A stretch of 64,000 nucleotides of DNA, taken from Lunularia cruciata. Its lineage: Eukaryota; Streptophyta; Marchantiopsida; Lunulariales; Lunulariaceae. Below the pieces are notes generated by a model. It did not search any database. It was given only the letters and a program-made list of their open reading frames with translations, and had not been told where the DNA came from. Both the position numbers and the translations under genes were made by a program. Positions 22,928-34,669 of this stretch are shown one piece after another (positions within the stretch are counted from its first letter, which is position 1; each line of letters begins with the position of its first letter). Location: NCBI GenBank assembly GCA_948567375.1, contig OX419756.1, positions 66,256,552-66,320,551 of the forward strand. The letters run 5' to 3'.

Positions 22928-23519
22928 AGCTCGACTTTAACGAGGGAGGTTCAGAGTTCTACAATAAACTGGGGGACGCACAGGCTGGTCTACTGGAAGC
23001 GGGAAATTGCGTGGAGGAGAGTAGATGGAAGAAGTTCAAAATTGTGGAACAGTTCAAAAACGTAAAGAGAAAGAAAGGTGAAAGAGATATGGGAGGCGCA
23101 TGAAATTAACAAGAAACGTGTCCTGAAGAATATTGATTGAGCCGCGTCACAAAATTGCGACTCGGTACGAGAAGCTGTCACTCGTCTTCTGTTGAAATCT
23201 ACGAACTACACAGAGTGTTGGGAGTCTGGAAGCAGCACTTCTGGCCGAGTGACTCGTCGCTCGCTCGCTCTCCGCTGGTTCTGATTTGTCTACAGACAAT
23301 ACTCCTTGCTAGCTTGAATATTGGAAGGGAAAAGACCTGTTACACGGCTCGGTGGCCAGACCGGTAGAGTGACGATCTGCTGTCGGGATATGATCACCTC
23401 TCTTCTTAAAAGTTGTGAAGAAGCGGCGCATACAAGTCCAGGTCCAGGTTTCGATGAACACCTCCTTGAGTTTCTTCCGAAGACCGACTTCCAATACAGG
23501 AAGGTCACGCACAGAAGTA
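22928..23519. promoter_or_regulatory. Probable promoter and 5' UTR region of the dioxygenase gene
   Basis: This is the region immediately upstream of ATG 22927 on the minus strand. No TATA box or known cis-element was identified with confidence. The assignment is by position only. Confidence 0.4.
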
Positions 23520-23984
23520 CTACTGCTGTGTCTTAATATGAAGTAAGGAGGACGACGAAGGGTGGAGGGGCCGGGAGGAGGAGAAGGAGAGCTGCCTCCG
23601 CGTAGGGGGGAAGAGAAGGGACAGAAACATATGAGAGAGAGATATTTGGAGGGCTGATGTCGATTCTAAAACTTTTTGGTTTGTAGCAACCGACAACGCT
23701 GCCACTGCAGCAGCAAGAGTGGGTTGAGTGACTGCTTGCAAAAGATGAGAACCAAAGTGGCAAGCCGGAACTGGTGGGTGGTGAATACGGTACAGCGGAG
23801 TGGCGTGCAGTGGAAGGTCCTGAGAGGCTGTGGTAACTAAGGCAGCGCTGACGACCACAGTATAGGAGGAGAGACGTTGCTCTTGCTGAATAGCAGATCC
23901 AACAAAGTCTTGTGGGAACGGGAAGGGAGCAGCAGGCGAAGTGACTTGTTCGTTGACTGACTCGATATTGTAGTAACGAGGCAT
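23520..23984 (-). CDS. Hypothetical 154-residue ORF, Ser/Pro-rich C-terminus
   Basis: This open frame has fairly even codon use. It starts MPRYYNIESVNEQVTSPAAP, continues through an alanine/threonine/leucine-rich middle and ends in a Ser/Pro-rich tail. An overlapping frame on the same strand (23533-24069) is open too, which weakens the case for either. No domain, signal peptide or membrane segment is recognised. It could be a first exon, a leader sequence or chance in GC-richer DNA. It lies upstream of, and in the same direction as, the dioxygenase gene. Confidence 0.2.
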   Translation of the reverse strand: MPRYYNIESVNEQVTSPAAPFPFPQDFVGSAIQQEQRLSSYTVVVSAALVTTASQDLPLHATPLYRIHHPPVPACHFGSHLLQAVTQPTLAAAVAALSVATNQKVLESTSALQISLSHMFLSLLFPPTRRQLSFSSSRPLHPSSSSLLHIKTQQ

Positions 23985-26900
23985 TGGGGGAAAGGGGAGG
24001 GAGGAATGAGCTAGCTAGCCCGGGGGTCCGGGGGGCATCTGAACATGAAGTGGACAACTGGTGTTCCAAGATAGTATCGCCGCACGTTGGGAGCTCGGAT
24101 GGATAATTACGCCCCCGAGTTTATAATGAGGTAAGAGGCAGACAGTCAAGCAGCCAGTTCGCAGATTGATTGCTCGCAGGAGACAAGACAATATAATTCA
24201 GCGCCAAAGAGGAAAATAGTAGTTAACTGAGGCAGGAGCAGGATCTTGCGTCGGGACGAATCGATTATTATCATGTCCCCAGGTGCTCAGCAGCAGACTC
24301 CTCGAGACTTGGTGTATCATCATCTCATCATCATAAGTAAAGTGAAAGTAATCTAAGTTCAATAGTCAGCGGAATTGCAAGATACGGTAACTTACAAACG
24401 CTCCCAACACACATCCCTTCCCGTCTGCCCAGAGCCCGCCCGAGCGCCAGTCCGCCCGCTCGTGGCCCCTTCTACCCTCCCTGGCCTCTAATCAGTGCTT
24501 TCAATCTACCCAGAGCTTAGTTACAGGACAATATATGCCACCCTTATTCAATCAACGCTCACAAGACTTGGAGCTTATGATCAAGGCGAAACTGCTACGA
24601 TTTCTCTACTCCAAAGACTCTACTGTAGTTAATTACTGCATTCCACAAGTTTAGCAGAAACAACAAGCTGCAAGCGAGGGTCCATTTAGCCAACGGGTGT
24701 GCTGCCAATCCACATGAGAAAAATCAAACGACTGCGTCCAAACGACAAATCGGGCCTCTGCCACACCAATTCTTATAACACGCCCATGCCCCTTTTTTAA
24801 TGCTCCTAACTGGCTTCCTTGTTAACGTGGGCTCCTAATCTCCGGGTACCAGCCATGCTCTTCACCCCCTACTTTTCCCATTAATCAATACGACGAATTC
24901 TGCAATCGACAGAATTATCTGCTGATGTCAATCTCAATACATGAGCCCGCTAAATTAATCCTTCCTCTTCCCTCCAGCAACTCTGTTTAATTAACTCCCA
25001 CCCTGTCACTCTTCGTCCTCAAGCCTGACTTGGCTCTCCGGGGAACAGTCGTAAGTAATTGGTGTATATGTACCTTCCCCACACTCCACAGTCCCCATTC
25101 CAAGACCAGTCCATGCACCTTTTCTGGCCTCCTATTGTTTGTTCTCCAAGCATTAACTGGGCCATCCTGAATGACGTACAGGACTCGTATGGTTTGTTTG
25201 AACGTCACTTACATTGTACGTCCATCACCCGTCACGTACTCTGTTTGACAATATTTTCAGTTCTTCACTTCTGCACTCCATCACATGGCTCCTCGGCTTA
25301 TCTATCTCATATATACTTATCTCTACTTCTTACCTGATTCATTTTCAGCATATGCATCCATACTACAGGTGCTCCAGTACTGCAAGGCATATTGTCAACT
25401 CCCACGGCCCAATGCACCATCCATCAATGAAACCTTTGAGCTACCGGAACTGGACTTGGAATAGGGATACCGTGGAGTGTCGAAAGCACCAGGGCCAAAA
25501 ACTATGTACCCCGAATGAAAAAAAATGGACTACAAATCACTGAAAAGTGCAGAAAAGAAGAATGGTGCGAATGTCCAAGGGACAAAGGCAAGGTCCAAAG
25601 CGTGGGGAAGGTACTCTTCAGTCCAGTCGTATACTCGACTAAATTTTCAAACGAGGTTACTCATCAAGTTTGCCTATGCAGAACCCCTTTAAAGAGCTCC
25701 ATGTTTGCGGCGTTGGACTCAAACATATATAGGTATTGACCCCGATATCCGGCTTTCTGAACAAATAAAAAGTTTCTTTTGCAGGGTAGTATGGTACATC
25801 TCCTTCCAAAGTAAACTACACAGAAAAATGTGTGCTTTTATCCACATTCTCTTTCTTTCTGACCTTCCTGTGTTACATTTCCGGAAATTAAAGCTCCACC
25901 TGAAGAACAGCAGAGGCCGTTTATCGGTTTTATCCTCTTCGTACACGAAAGATGATCCATTCAGATTCGCGAAGCTTTACGAGTCGATCTACCACTCTGC
26001 ATCCGTTGACGTAAAGTCTAGACAAAGAAACTGGGAACTATTTCCAGATTATTGAGGAAAAATAAATGTCCTCCATGCGGGATCCATGTGCCATCCTCTT
26101 CTCTCCCAATCAGTCTCCAATCTCCGCACGTTGTATGCATGCGCCATACAGAAACTGAATCGAAAAGAGAGATTGCATTTCAGCATTCGCTTTCCTCTCC
26201 TCCATCTAGGTACATGCCATAAAGGCTCCATTTCTATGAGGACTCTTCAACATCGCGTACTTGCACAAGCCACATTATCTAGCCTTCCACTTGGTACATA
26301 GCAGACAAGAATATGCACGTCCATGCCCATGATATTTATCCTGAATAGATTCACTGTCATGTGGCAGAGAGCGATGAATTATTTACGCTTATCCTTATGA
26401 AGCAATGTTACGGACACCTCTACCTTCACATATTACACCTATTACATATCATATTGACATAGTTTATTGCAGACGATTTGAATGCAGATGACCTATTATT
26501 CAATGTAATGAAACTCACCATGCATATTTAGTGTTTGTCTATAATGTCCTTCTCTTTCTTATTCTTTTGATATTATAAACACTCGCATGAAAGAGACATC
26601 TTTCTCCAAGTAATGGAAGAATTAAAGTATAGTGCATTAATAAGGTTAGTAGCTTTTTATTCTATCATAGGCTATAGATATAACTTGTTGTATTTGTTGC
26701 CTTTTGGACTATAGAGGATAGCTGCCTGTAATGACAATAAATAAAACTAGTTGGTAATATTTATATTCATACAATTCTTTATAAATCTAAACATAATAAT
26801 GCTTCTAAATATAGAAAATATATAGACAATATAACATTCAACGACTAAACCATGTTACTTTATGTTTAACGGTTATGATAGCACATTCTCTTTTGACATA

Positions 26901-27215
26901 GGTTATGTACATGATACTCCTTACAACTGTAACTAAATATAGGACACAAATAAAGACAAGAGGAACTAGGTAGATATGATGAATATTTGACTTCAGTCAT
27001 CCAAAATTTATGTACAAAATATCCACAACAATATATTTGTAATGTAAAAAAGTTCTAACTTAATTTTTATATATGTTTAGCAAAAAAAATAATTTCTAAA
27101 ATCATCTTTTATGCAAAAGAGATCAAACAAATTCCACTAACTCTAGAATTTATATTACAAGTTTATATAGTCTATACTTATTATCCAATACTTTGCAAGC
27201 TATATAGTTGGAAAT
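23985..27215. other. Right edge of the gene island and AT-rich transition
   Basis: 24400-24480 is a short C-rich patch in otherwise mixed DNA. Frames between 25000 and 26300 match nothing known. From about 26340 the sequence becomes strongly AT-rich with no gene, up to the LTR at 27216. Confidence 0.4.
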
Positions 27216-28002
27216 TGTAATAATGTAGGAAGTTATTACGCTAGGAGTTGCGCCTTTAAGCGCGTCGCGAAATAACGGATTCTCTTGTTGTCTAAGGTGA
27301 TTATGAAAAATTAGTAGACTTTTTGCATCTACATTACTTTAGAAGATAATGTAGAAAGTTCTTCGGTAGTTTTATAGAAGAACATTGAGGGTGTATCTAC
27401 GAACCTTTTGAGGGAGTGACTAGGCTGTAAGGTATTCAAGAACCTTCTTAGGCAGTAAGGTGTCAAGGAACCTTCTTTGGAATGAAGTAACTTGGCTATG
27501 AGGTTAAATGCTAATTTTGCTACAAAACTTGTATCCACCTCAAGTATAAATAATAAGCCTTAGATCTTCTCCAGCATCTTGTGTTTACCTTATCTAATTC
27601 TAAGTCTATTTCTTTTTCTTATCCTCTGTACTTATTTTGATTGGATGATTGTCTTCTACATTCGTATTGGTATTAGAGTAAGAATTAGCCAGCCTTTTTA
27701 GAGCCCTGGTTTTCTTGAATATTCACCTCCATATTATTGGGAATTTTTTAAACGGCTATGATGCCTAATTACCTTATTATTATTCAGAATGTCTCATTTT
27801 TGTTAAATTTTCTTAGCTACTATTTTTATATCTAATGAGTAGTTAATGCTTTGTATTTTTACTTATGGTTAAAGATGAATATGAATTATTTACATTTTGA
27901 GCCAGAACTTGATTTGTCTTTCTTTGTAAATGACAACAATGAGATATATACCAGACAACTACATTATTGTGCAATGCAACAATGAATTCAACATCTCAAT
28001 TG
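27216..28002 (+). mobile_element. Copia-type LTR with primer-binding site, element cut short
   Basis: The LTR runs from tgtaataatgtagg (27216) to cttctaca (27660), about 445 bases. TG/CA ends and a TATA-like tataaataat (about 27545) are present. Seven bases later comes tggtattagagtaag (from about 27672), a diverged copy of the TGGTATCAGAGC initiator-Met tRNA primer site. This fixes the orientation as plus. The internal region is lost after about 28002, where the chromovirus LTR begins. The copia label rests on similarity of layout, not on coding sequence. Confidence 0.6.
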
Positions 28003-28406
28003 TGTAAAAGACAGAGACAGAGAAGAGAAATAGGAGAATGGAAGATCACATTGGGACACTTGAGTGTGTGAAACTCCGGATGCCTAGCATGAGCTTTAAT
28101 GTTTGTATTTATAAGGAGCATACAAGGCACTTGAGAAACTTCTCAAGAAGCTTCCTTGAGCCACTTTCTTGGAGTGCAAGCCAAGTTAACTAAGAAGCTT
28201 CTCAAGAAGCTTTCTTCTAGAAGCCATCTACTTGGCATGCAAGCTAAGCTAGTTGGAAGCTTCCTTCTAGAAGCTACCTACTTTGGGTACAAGCTAAGCT
28301 AGCCAAGAAGTTTCTTAGATATTTTTGGAATATTCTAGATTAATTTGGCCTATTTGCTACTTTGTTAATCCTAACTAACTTTATTGCTAAACTCCATATT
28401 GTTACA
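28003..28406 (-). repeat. 3' LTR of the host chromovirus
   Basis: In plus-strand coordinates it begins tgtaaaagac and ends tattgttaca; read on the minus strand it has the family ends tgtaacaat...cttttaca. Several GAA/TTC arrays (gaagcttccttctagaagc and similar) lie at about 28130-28310, upstream of the TATA-like cttataaatac (minus strand, about 28117-28107). Next to it at 28407-28420 is the complement of a purine-rich tract (tattcccccaccgc), which fits the polypurine tract. Confidence 0.8.
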
Positions 28407-29602
28407 TATTCCCCCACCGCTAGTGGATGACGTTCTCGTCGCCAATGAAGCTTCAAACTCTTGGATAGCCATTTTTGCATTCTGGAGATGAGAAAGAGGT
28501 TCCCATGTGACATCATGAATGGCTACCCGTTCCAAAGGACCTTGTACTCCATATGTTGTTGGTGGCTGCGTTGGATGTGGCGACAAGCAGGGATATGATC
28601 AACTTTGTACTCCTCATGATCATTGATAAGGATGAGAGGAAGAGGGGGTTGGACACAAGAGGAAAAATAAGATGGGTTAGGAACAAAAGGTTTCAACTTG
28701 GAAACATGATAGACAAGGTGGATGCACATATGACAAGGCAAGGCAAGTCTAGAAGCAACAAGAGAGATGATTTAAGTGACATCAAAGAGTCCTATCCAAT
28801 TAGAAGCGATTTTACAAACTTGAGTATCAAGTGGGAGGGGTAGGTTACGAGAGGAGAGCATGACTTTATCATTGACTTGAAAGGTGAAATCACAACAGTG
28901 GTGGTTTGCATATTGTTTTTGAGGATTTTGACAAACAAGGAGATGAGATTTGGCTTGTTGGAGGATTGGGATATGGTGGTCAAGAAGGCAGAAGTATGAG
29001 GGACATGAGATAGATGAGGAGCAAGAAAGGGATCTAGAACAAGTGGATCTTGGATAAAATTGAGGAAGAAAGGAGAGAATCTGGTGCTTGCCTATTTGAA
29101 ATTATTGTATGCAAACTCCACAATTGCAAGACATTCATCCCAATTGGTATGGTGGATGTTGATGAAGACATGAAGCATATCCTCCAAGGTGTGATTTTCA
29201 TGTTCAGTTTTTCCATCAGTTTGAGGATGATAGGCCGTGGACAAAACAAGCTTGGTGTTGAGTATCTGGAAGAATGTTTGCCAAAATTTCCCAATGAATT
29301 GAGGTTCACGGTTGAAGATGAGTATGCAAGGCATCCCATGATACTTGAAGATAATGTCAAAGTAGATTTGTGCCAATGTTGGAGCATCCATGGTATCAAT
29401 TATTGGTGCTAAATGGATTGTCTTACTAAATTTATCCACAAACACCACAATTGTTGTGTGCACTTACTTTATCTTGGGCAAAGATGTGATGAGATCCAAG
29501 CTCACATGTTCACATCAAGTAGATGGAATGGGGAGTGGTTGAAGGATTCCACTCAATTTTTGGTTGTTAGCCTTGTTGCCTTGGTAGCTCTGACACGATA
29601 AG
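28407..29602 (-). pseudogene. Integrase core and chromodomain of the host element
   Basis: Read on the minus strand, the integrase core (29463-29092) shows FVDKFSK, YFDIIFKYHG, AYHPQTDGK and the TEHENHTLEDML block. The chromodomain part near 28640-28400 shows EYKVDHI...EYKVLWNG and, after a frameshift, VTWEPLSHLQNAKMAI. The chromodomain is the usual targeting module of plant chromoviruses and binds methylated histone H3. The copy is dead from frameshifts and active-site change. Confidence 0.8.
29598..29602. repeat. Left target-site duplication of the plus-strand insertion (ataag)
   Basis: ataag at 29598-29602 pairs with atcag at 35103-35107, 4 of 5 identical. Removing 29603-35107 restores the host integrase linker, which in the relative at 37324-42876 reads acacaatcaaacaaag. 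Confidence 0.7.
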
Positions 29603-30017
29603 TATAACAATATGGAGTTTAGCAACAAAGTTAGTTAAGGCTAACAAAGTAGCAAATAGGACAAATAGCTTAGAATATTGTAGAAGTATCTAAGAAGCTT
29701 CTTGAGTAGCTTCCCAGCTAGCTTAGCTTGCACTCCAAGTAAGTAGCTTCTAGAAGTAAGCTTCTAGAAACTTCTAACTAGCTTAGCTTGCAAGCCAAGT
29801 AGGCGGTTTCCAGAAGGAAGCTTCTCGGCTTACTTGGCTTGCACTCCAAGAAAGTGGCTCAAGGAAGCTTCTTGAGAAGCTTCTCAATAGCCTTGTATGC
29901 TCCCTATAAATACCAAAGCCGAAGCTCATGCTAAGCATTTGGAGTTTACCCACATTCAAGTGTCCCAATGTGATATTCCATTCTCTTTTTTTCTCCCCTT
30001 GGTCTTGGTCTTTTACA
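29603..30017 (+). repeat. 5' LTR of the plus-strand chromovirus
   Basis: It begins tataacaatatggag (usual tgtaac mutated) and ends cttggtcttttaca. GAA/TTC arrays such as ttctagaaacttc lie near 29747-29780, upstream of the TATA box ctataaata at about 29905. It is immediately followed by the primer site. Confidence 0.85.
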
Positions 30018-31199
30018 TTGGTATCAAAGCATGAATGGGATGGATGGAATTTATGGACCACCAAAGCATTGGGATTTTTGTGTCCAAGTTCTATCCAAGT
30101 ATCATTTCATATAATTCATCATCTCACACTTTGGGCAGGTTTTTTTGCATGCAATCACCTTATTTGAGGAACCCTTGATACTTCCAACTATAACTTATGG
30201 AGAAGGGTGGACGTGTTGCATCTACATGTTAATAAATTAAATGAATTGGGAATAGTGAGATAGAGTAGTAGCCATGACGGCAATACCCAATGTTATCATT
30301 GCTATGTAGTAACAAATTGAACACTTTACTTGATTTTTGGATGAAAGAGACCATCAATGACAAGAACATGTAGAGAGAGCAACAATTTGAGATGGAGAAG
30401 ATCAAATCCAATTTCCAAAACCTAAGGTGTTTGAAGGCAAGAATCTCCCAAGCACAATGGAGAGTTTTGTGTTTGACTACAAATGTTACTTTGAAGTTAC
30501 TAATCTTCAAGATGAACAGAAAAAGATTCTCTTGGCTTCTAGCAAATTGGATGTCATGGCATAAATTTGGTAGCAATTCCGAGTGGAGCAAGCTAAACAA
30601 CAATTGTTGCACCAATCTTGATGTGGGCAAAATTCAAGAGTACAATACTTGGTTGATTTCAAGCTATAAATGCCACACAAGCCGTATGAGATAAGTTAGT
30701 AGAGTTGAAGCACATTTACTCTATAAGGAGCTACATCATGCAATTCCAGAACATCATCATGCGGATTCAAGATATACAAGAAGGTGAAGTTCTAGATTGA
30801 TTTTTGAGCGGCTTGAAATCATGAACCAAATTGGAGGTGACCATGCAAGAGCCACAAGATGTGGAAGAAGCCATGTAGTTGGTTGAGCACTTTGATTCCT
30901 TGGTTGCAACCACTTAGTCTTGACTTTGACCCACACAGAACCTAATAGTATGCTACACACGGGTGGAGGAATTAGCACCAATAGAGATTGATGATGTCCA
31001 ACGGAGACCACTTGGTACAGCGGATAGAGAAAGATTATGACAAAATGGTGGTTATTTTTATTATTGCCAAGTTGGACATTGCATTGTTGAATGCACACTT
31101 AAGAAATGGATGACCTCAAAAAATTGCCTAGATGGAGTCTGTGGAGCACATTGATCAAGGAAACAAAAGATCCCAATAGGACATTTTGAACCGTCTGTT

Positions 31200-31560
31200 G
31201 AGAACTTGATTAGTTCCAATGGGATTGAAGGCTTGACCTATGCAAGTTTGCTTCACTTGCAAGGTATAATATCTGATTGTGATTGTAGGATTTTGGTTGA
31301 TTTCTAAAAGTTTGGAGGAATTGCATGTTTATGCAATTAGCAAAGGAATTGAGTATTCTTGTTAAGCTAATAATTGGAAGTAGATTGATGATGGTGGATG
31401 GTAGAAAGGGTTCTATATTCCATACCTTATATCATGTTACCTTCAAGATTAGGAATGAGTATTTGGAGTGTATGAGGTTTGTAATGGCACCTCTAAACTA
31501 TGATGTCATTCGAGGACTACCTTCGCTTGAACGTCATAAGGTTCAATTTGATTGGACCTA
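31200..31560 (+). pseudogene. Retropepsin-like protease region
   Basis: It encodes a degenerate aspartic protease. The stretch LAKELSILVKLIIGSRLMM and the DVIRGLPSLERH motif (canonical D-x-x-LGxPWLxxH) are visible at about 31335-31535. The catalytic DSG region reads IL-V-D-F with a stop just after. The intact wording of this region (LVDSGSLENCMS) is seen in the relative at 40916-41275. Confidence 0.7.
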
Positions 31561-31645
31561 ACGACAAATTCAAGTACAAAACCAAGGTAGGAATTTCCAA
31601 CTAGGTTGTTTGGCACCTTTGAGTAAGACACCTAAGAACAATCAG

Positions 31646-31885
31646 TCCCAAGATGGGAATTTTGTAAAGAAAGTAGCCATAGAGCAAGATTTGAAGGAAG
31701 AGAAGTCCCAAGATGGGAAGTTTGTAAGGAAAGTAGCCATAGAGCAAGTTTTGAAGGAAATGAAATCCCAAGGTGGGAAGTTTCTCAAGAAAGCAGCCAT
31801 AGAGCAAACCTTGAAGGAAGATAAGTCCCTAGATGGGAAGTTTATCAATGAAGCAGCTATGGAGCAAGCTTTGGAAGAAGAGAAG
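31646..31885 (+). repeat. 60-bp coding minisatellite, four units of 20 residues
   Basis: Units start at 31646, 31706, 31766 and 31826, each opening with tccca(a) or a close variant. The in-frame consensus is about S-Q-D-G-K-F-V-K-K-A-A-I-E-Q-x-L-K-E-x-K. They lie between protease and RT in a charged, probably helical linker. The reading frame stays open across all four units (31610-31903) although the rest of the element is broken. The related elements have about three units each (near 40660-40850 and 36895-37080, minus strand). Confidence 0.85.
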
Positions 31886-32049
31886 TCTATTTTTGTGGTG
31901 TAGATCAAGCCAATTACACAAGGAGAATCTGAGGAGAGTCAAGAGTCTCATCAAGCAATGGTTGATCAAATAGTTCAAGAGTGGGCAAATGTGTTTCTGA
32001 ATGATCTACCAAAGGGATTACCCTCTAATCGGGATGCCCTTCAAGATTA

Positions 32050-32940
32050 AGTTATTACCATGACGTATACCATGAAGTACTCTAGTGAGTAGACCAATCT
32101 ATCGGCTCTCACCAAAGGAATTGGAGGAGTTGCAAACAATATTCATTAAGTTGTTGGAGAAGGATTTCATATAATATAGTACATCTTCTTGGAAAGCACC
32201 GGTACAATTTGTTCCAAAGAAGGATGGAGAACTTTGTTTTTATGTTTATAACCGTGGGCTCAATGAACAAATAGTGAAGAATGTATATCCCTTGTCTTGA
32301 ATTGAAGAATGTATATCCCTTGCCTAGAATTGATGACTTTCTTGATCAATTGAGTGGAGCACAATACTTCTCCAATTTGGATCTTTGTAGCAACTATTGG
32401 CAAATCCCTATTGATAGGGAGGATGTCAAAAGATTGTCTTTCACAAAAGGTATGGACATTTTGAGTGGTAAGTTTTGCCTTTTGGGCTCACTAATGCTCC
32501 AATAGTCTTCATGGATCAGATGCATTGGGTGTTGGATGGATTGTTGGATTGGCACATGGTGGTGTTATTGGATGATATCTTAATCTATAGAAAAATAGAG
32601 GTAGAACATGTGAATCACGTGCAAGAAGTCCTAAGATGACTACAACGATGGAAGTTTTATTGCAAGAAGTTGAAGTGTGCCTTTTGGTAGAAGGAAATTA
32701 TCTTCTTAGATCACAAGATCTCATCAAAGGAGATCAAGATGGAAGAGGAGAGAATCAAGGCTATCATTGATTTGCCTACTCCACAGGATGCTATTGAAGC
32801 ACATGCATCTAATGGATTGGCTAGCTTTTACCTATGGTTCATCCACAACTATGCTCATGTGGCCGCACCATTGATTGATCTCTTGCGGAAGACCTCAACT
32901 TTCAATGGACCAACAAGCACAAAGAAGCATTCCACAAGCT
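32050..32940 (+). pseudogene. Reverse transcriptase domain
   Basis: Ty3-type RT. NVYPLPRIDDFLDQLSGAQY and LDLCSNYWQI lie at about 32308-32410, with the catalytic box as VVLLDDILIY (about 32560-32590). Connection-domain text IKAIIDLPTPQDAIEAHASN lies at about 32745-32810. Several stops and at least one frameshift break the frame. Confidence 0.85.
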
Positions 32941-33359
32941 GAAACATATGGTGTCTTTAGGACCAAATTTTCAACTATATGATCCTCAACTAGCATGTGT
33001 GGTTGATTTTGATGCTTCTAACTTTGCAATCAGAGCCGTGTTCCAACAAGAATTCACAGATGGATTGCATCCCATTGCCGTTGTTTCTTGCAGACTAAAT
33101 ATAGTAGAAGAGAATTACTCTGCTTAGGATCGGGAACAACTAGCAATGGTATATGCCACCAAGGTATGGAGACATTATCTCTTGAGGAAACATGTGGTCA
33201 TGAGAACTGATCACAAGCTCTTGTTGTAGACATTACATTTGGAACACATGAAGAGTTGACATCACGATAGGAGGAACAACTACACTTGTTTGACATCAAA
33301 CTTGAGTACAAACCCGGTCAGTTCCATGTCATCCTTGATGCCTTATCATGACAACCTGA

Positions 33360-34180
33360 TTTGAAGAAGGATTCAAGAAGCCCATGATTTACCAATTGCT
33401 GGTCACATGGGTGTAGACAAGACCTTGGGTACCCTCCAATGCAAATGGTTGTGGCCCAACATGGCACAAGATGTTTGGGAATTTGTCCGACCATGTGAGA
33501 GCTACTAATGCAACAAGGCCAATAACTAGAAACTGAGTGGACTCCTTCAAGCACTCACCATTCCATCTACTCATTGGGAACATATGAGCTTAGATCTCAT
33601 CACATCCTTGCCCAAGACAAAGCAAGGTCATATAGCCTTTGTGGTGTTTGAGGACAAGCTTGGTAAGCAAATCCATTTGGCACCAACCATTGATATTGTA
33701 GATGCTCCAACCTTTGCATAGATCTACTTCAACAATGTATTCAAGCATCATGGGATACCGTGTGTACTCATATCTGACCATGATCCTTGCTTCACTGGAA
33801 AGTTTTGGCAAGCACTCTTCCAGATACTCAACACCAAACTTGCTTTGTCTATGACCTATCATCCTCAAACCAAACATGCAAATTGCACCTTGGAGAATAT
33901 GCTTTGTGCCTTTGTCAATTTTCACCATACCAATTGGGATGAATGTCTTGCAACTATGGAGTTTGCATACAATAATTCTAAACATACAAGCACCGGATTC
34001 TCTTCTTTCTTCCTCAATTTTGACCAAGATCCACTTGTTCTAGATCTTCTTCTTGCTCCTCCTCCATCTCATGTCCTTCATACTTCAACCTTCTTGACCA
34101 CCATATTCCAATCCTTCCAACAAGCCAAATCTCATGTCTTTGTTGCTCAATCAACAAAAACAATATGCAGACCACCATCA
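33360..34180 (+). pseudogene. Integrase, zinc finger and core
   Basis: HDLPIAGHMGVDKTLGTLQC followed by C-x-x-C remnants (about 33388-33520) is the zinc-binding domain. The core has LDLITSLPKTKQGH, HHGIPCVLISDHDPCF and TYHPQT (about 33590-33870). The DGQTER segment is deleted (HPQT joins directly to a remnant of NxTLENML), which shortens the loop before the catalytic Glu. Confidence 0.8.
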
Positions 34181-34669
34181 TCGTGATCTCACATTTCAAA
34201 TTGATGATAAATTCATGCTCTCCTCTAGTAACCTACCTCTTACACTTGATACCCAAGTTTGTGAACTTGCTCCCAATTGGATAGGACACTTTGATGTCAC
34301 CCAAATTATTGCTCCTATTGCTTATAGACTTGCCTTGCCTTATCATATACGTATCCACCCTTTCTTTCACATTCCAAGTTGAAACCCTTTATTCCTAGCT
34401 CATCTTCTTTTTCCTCTTGTGTCCAACCTCCTTCTCCTCCTATTCCTATCAATAATCATGAGGAGTAAAAATTTGATTGTATCCTTACACATTGCCACAT
34501 TCAACAAAGCCACCGGCAACCCCCAGAATACAAGTTCCTTTGAAAAGGGTATCTCCTTCATGATGCCACATGGGAACCTCTTTCTCATCTCTAGAATGCA
34601 CAAACAGCCATCTAGGCATTTTAAGCTTCAATGGCAACAAGGACTTCACCAACTAGCGGTGGGGGAATA

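Noticed and set aside
23346-23400. Second tRNA-like start (ggctcggtggccagaccggt)
   Set aside because: No cloverleaf and no box B; likely chance in GC-richer DNA.
23533-24069. 178-codon Ser/Leu-rich minus-strand frame
   Set aside because: Overlaps another open frame on the same strand; biased composition typical of a non-coding or UTR stretch in GC-richer DNA.
31642-31908. Minus-strand open frames over the 20-residue repeat array
   Set aside because: They are antisense shadows of the repeats; the plus strand matches the element's protease-to-RT order.
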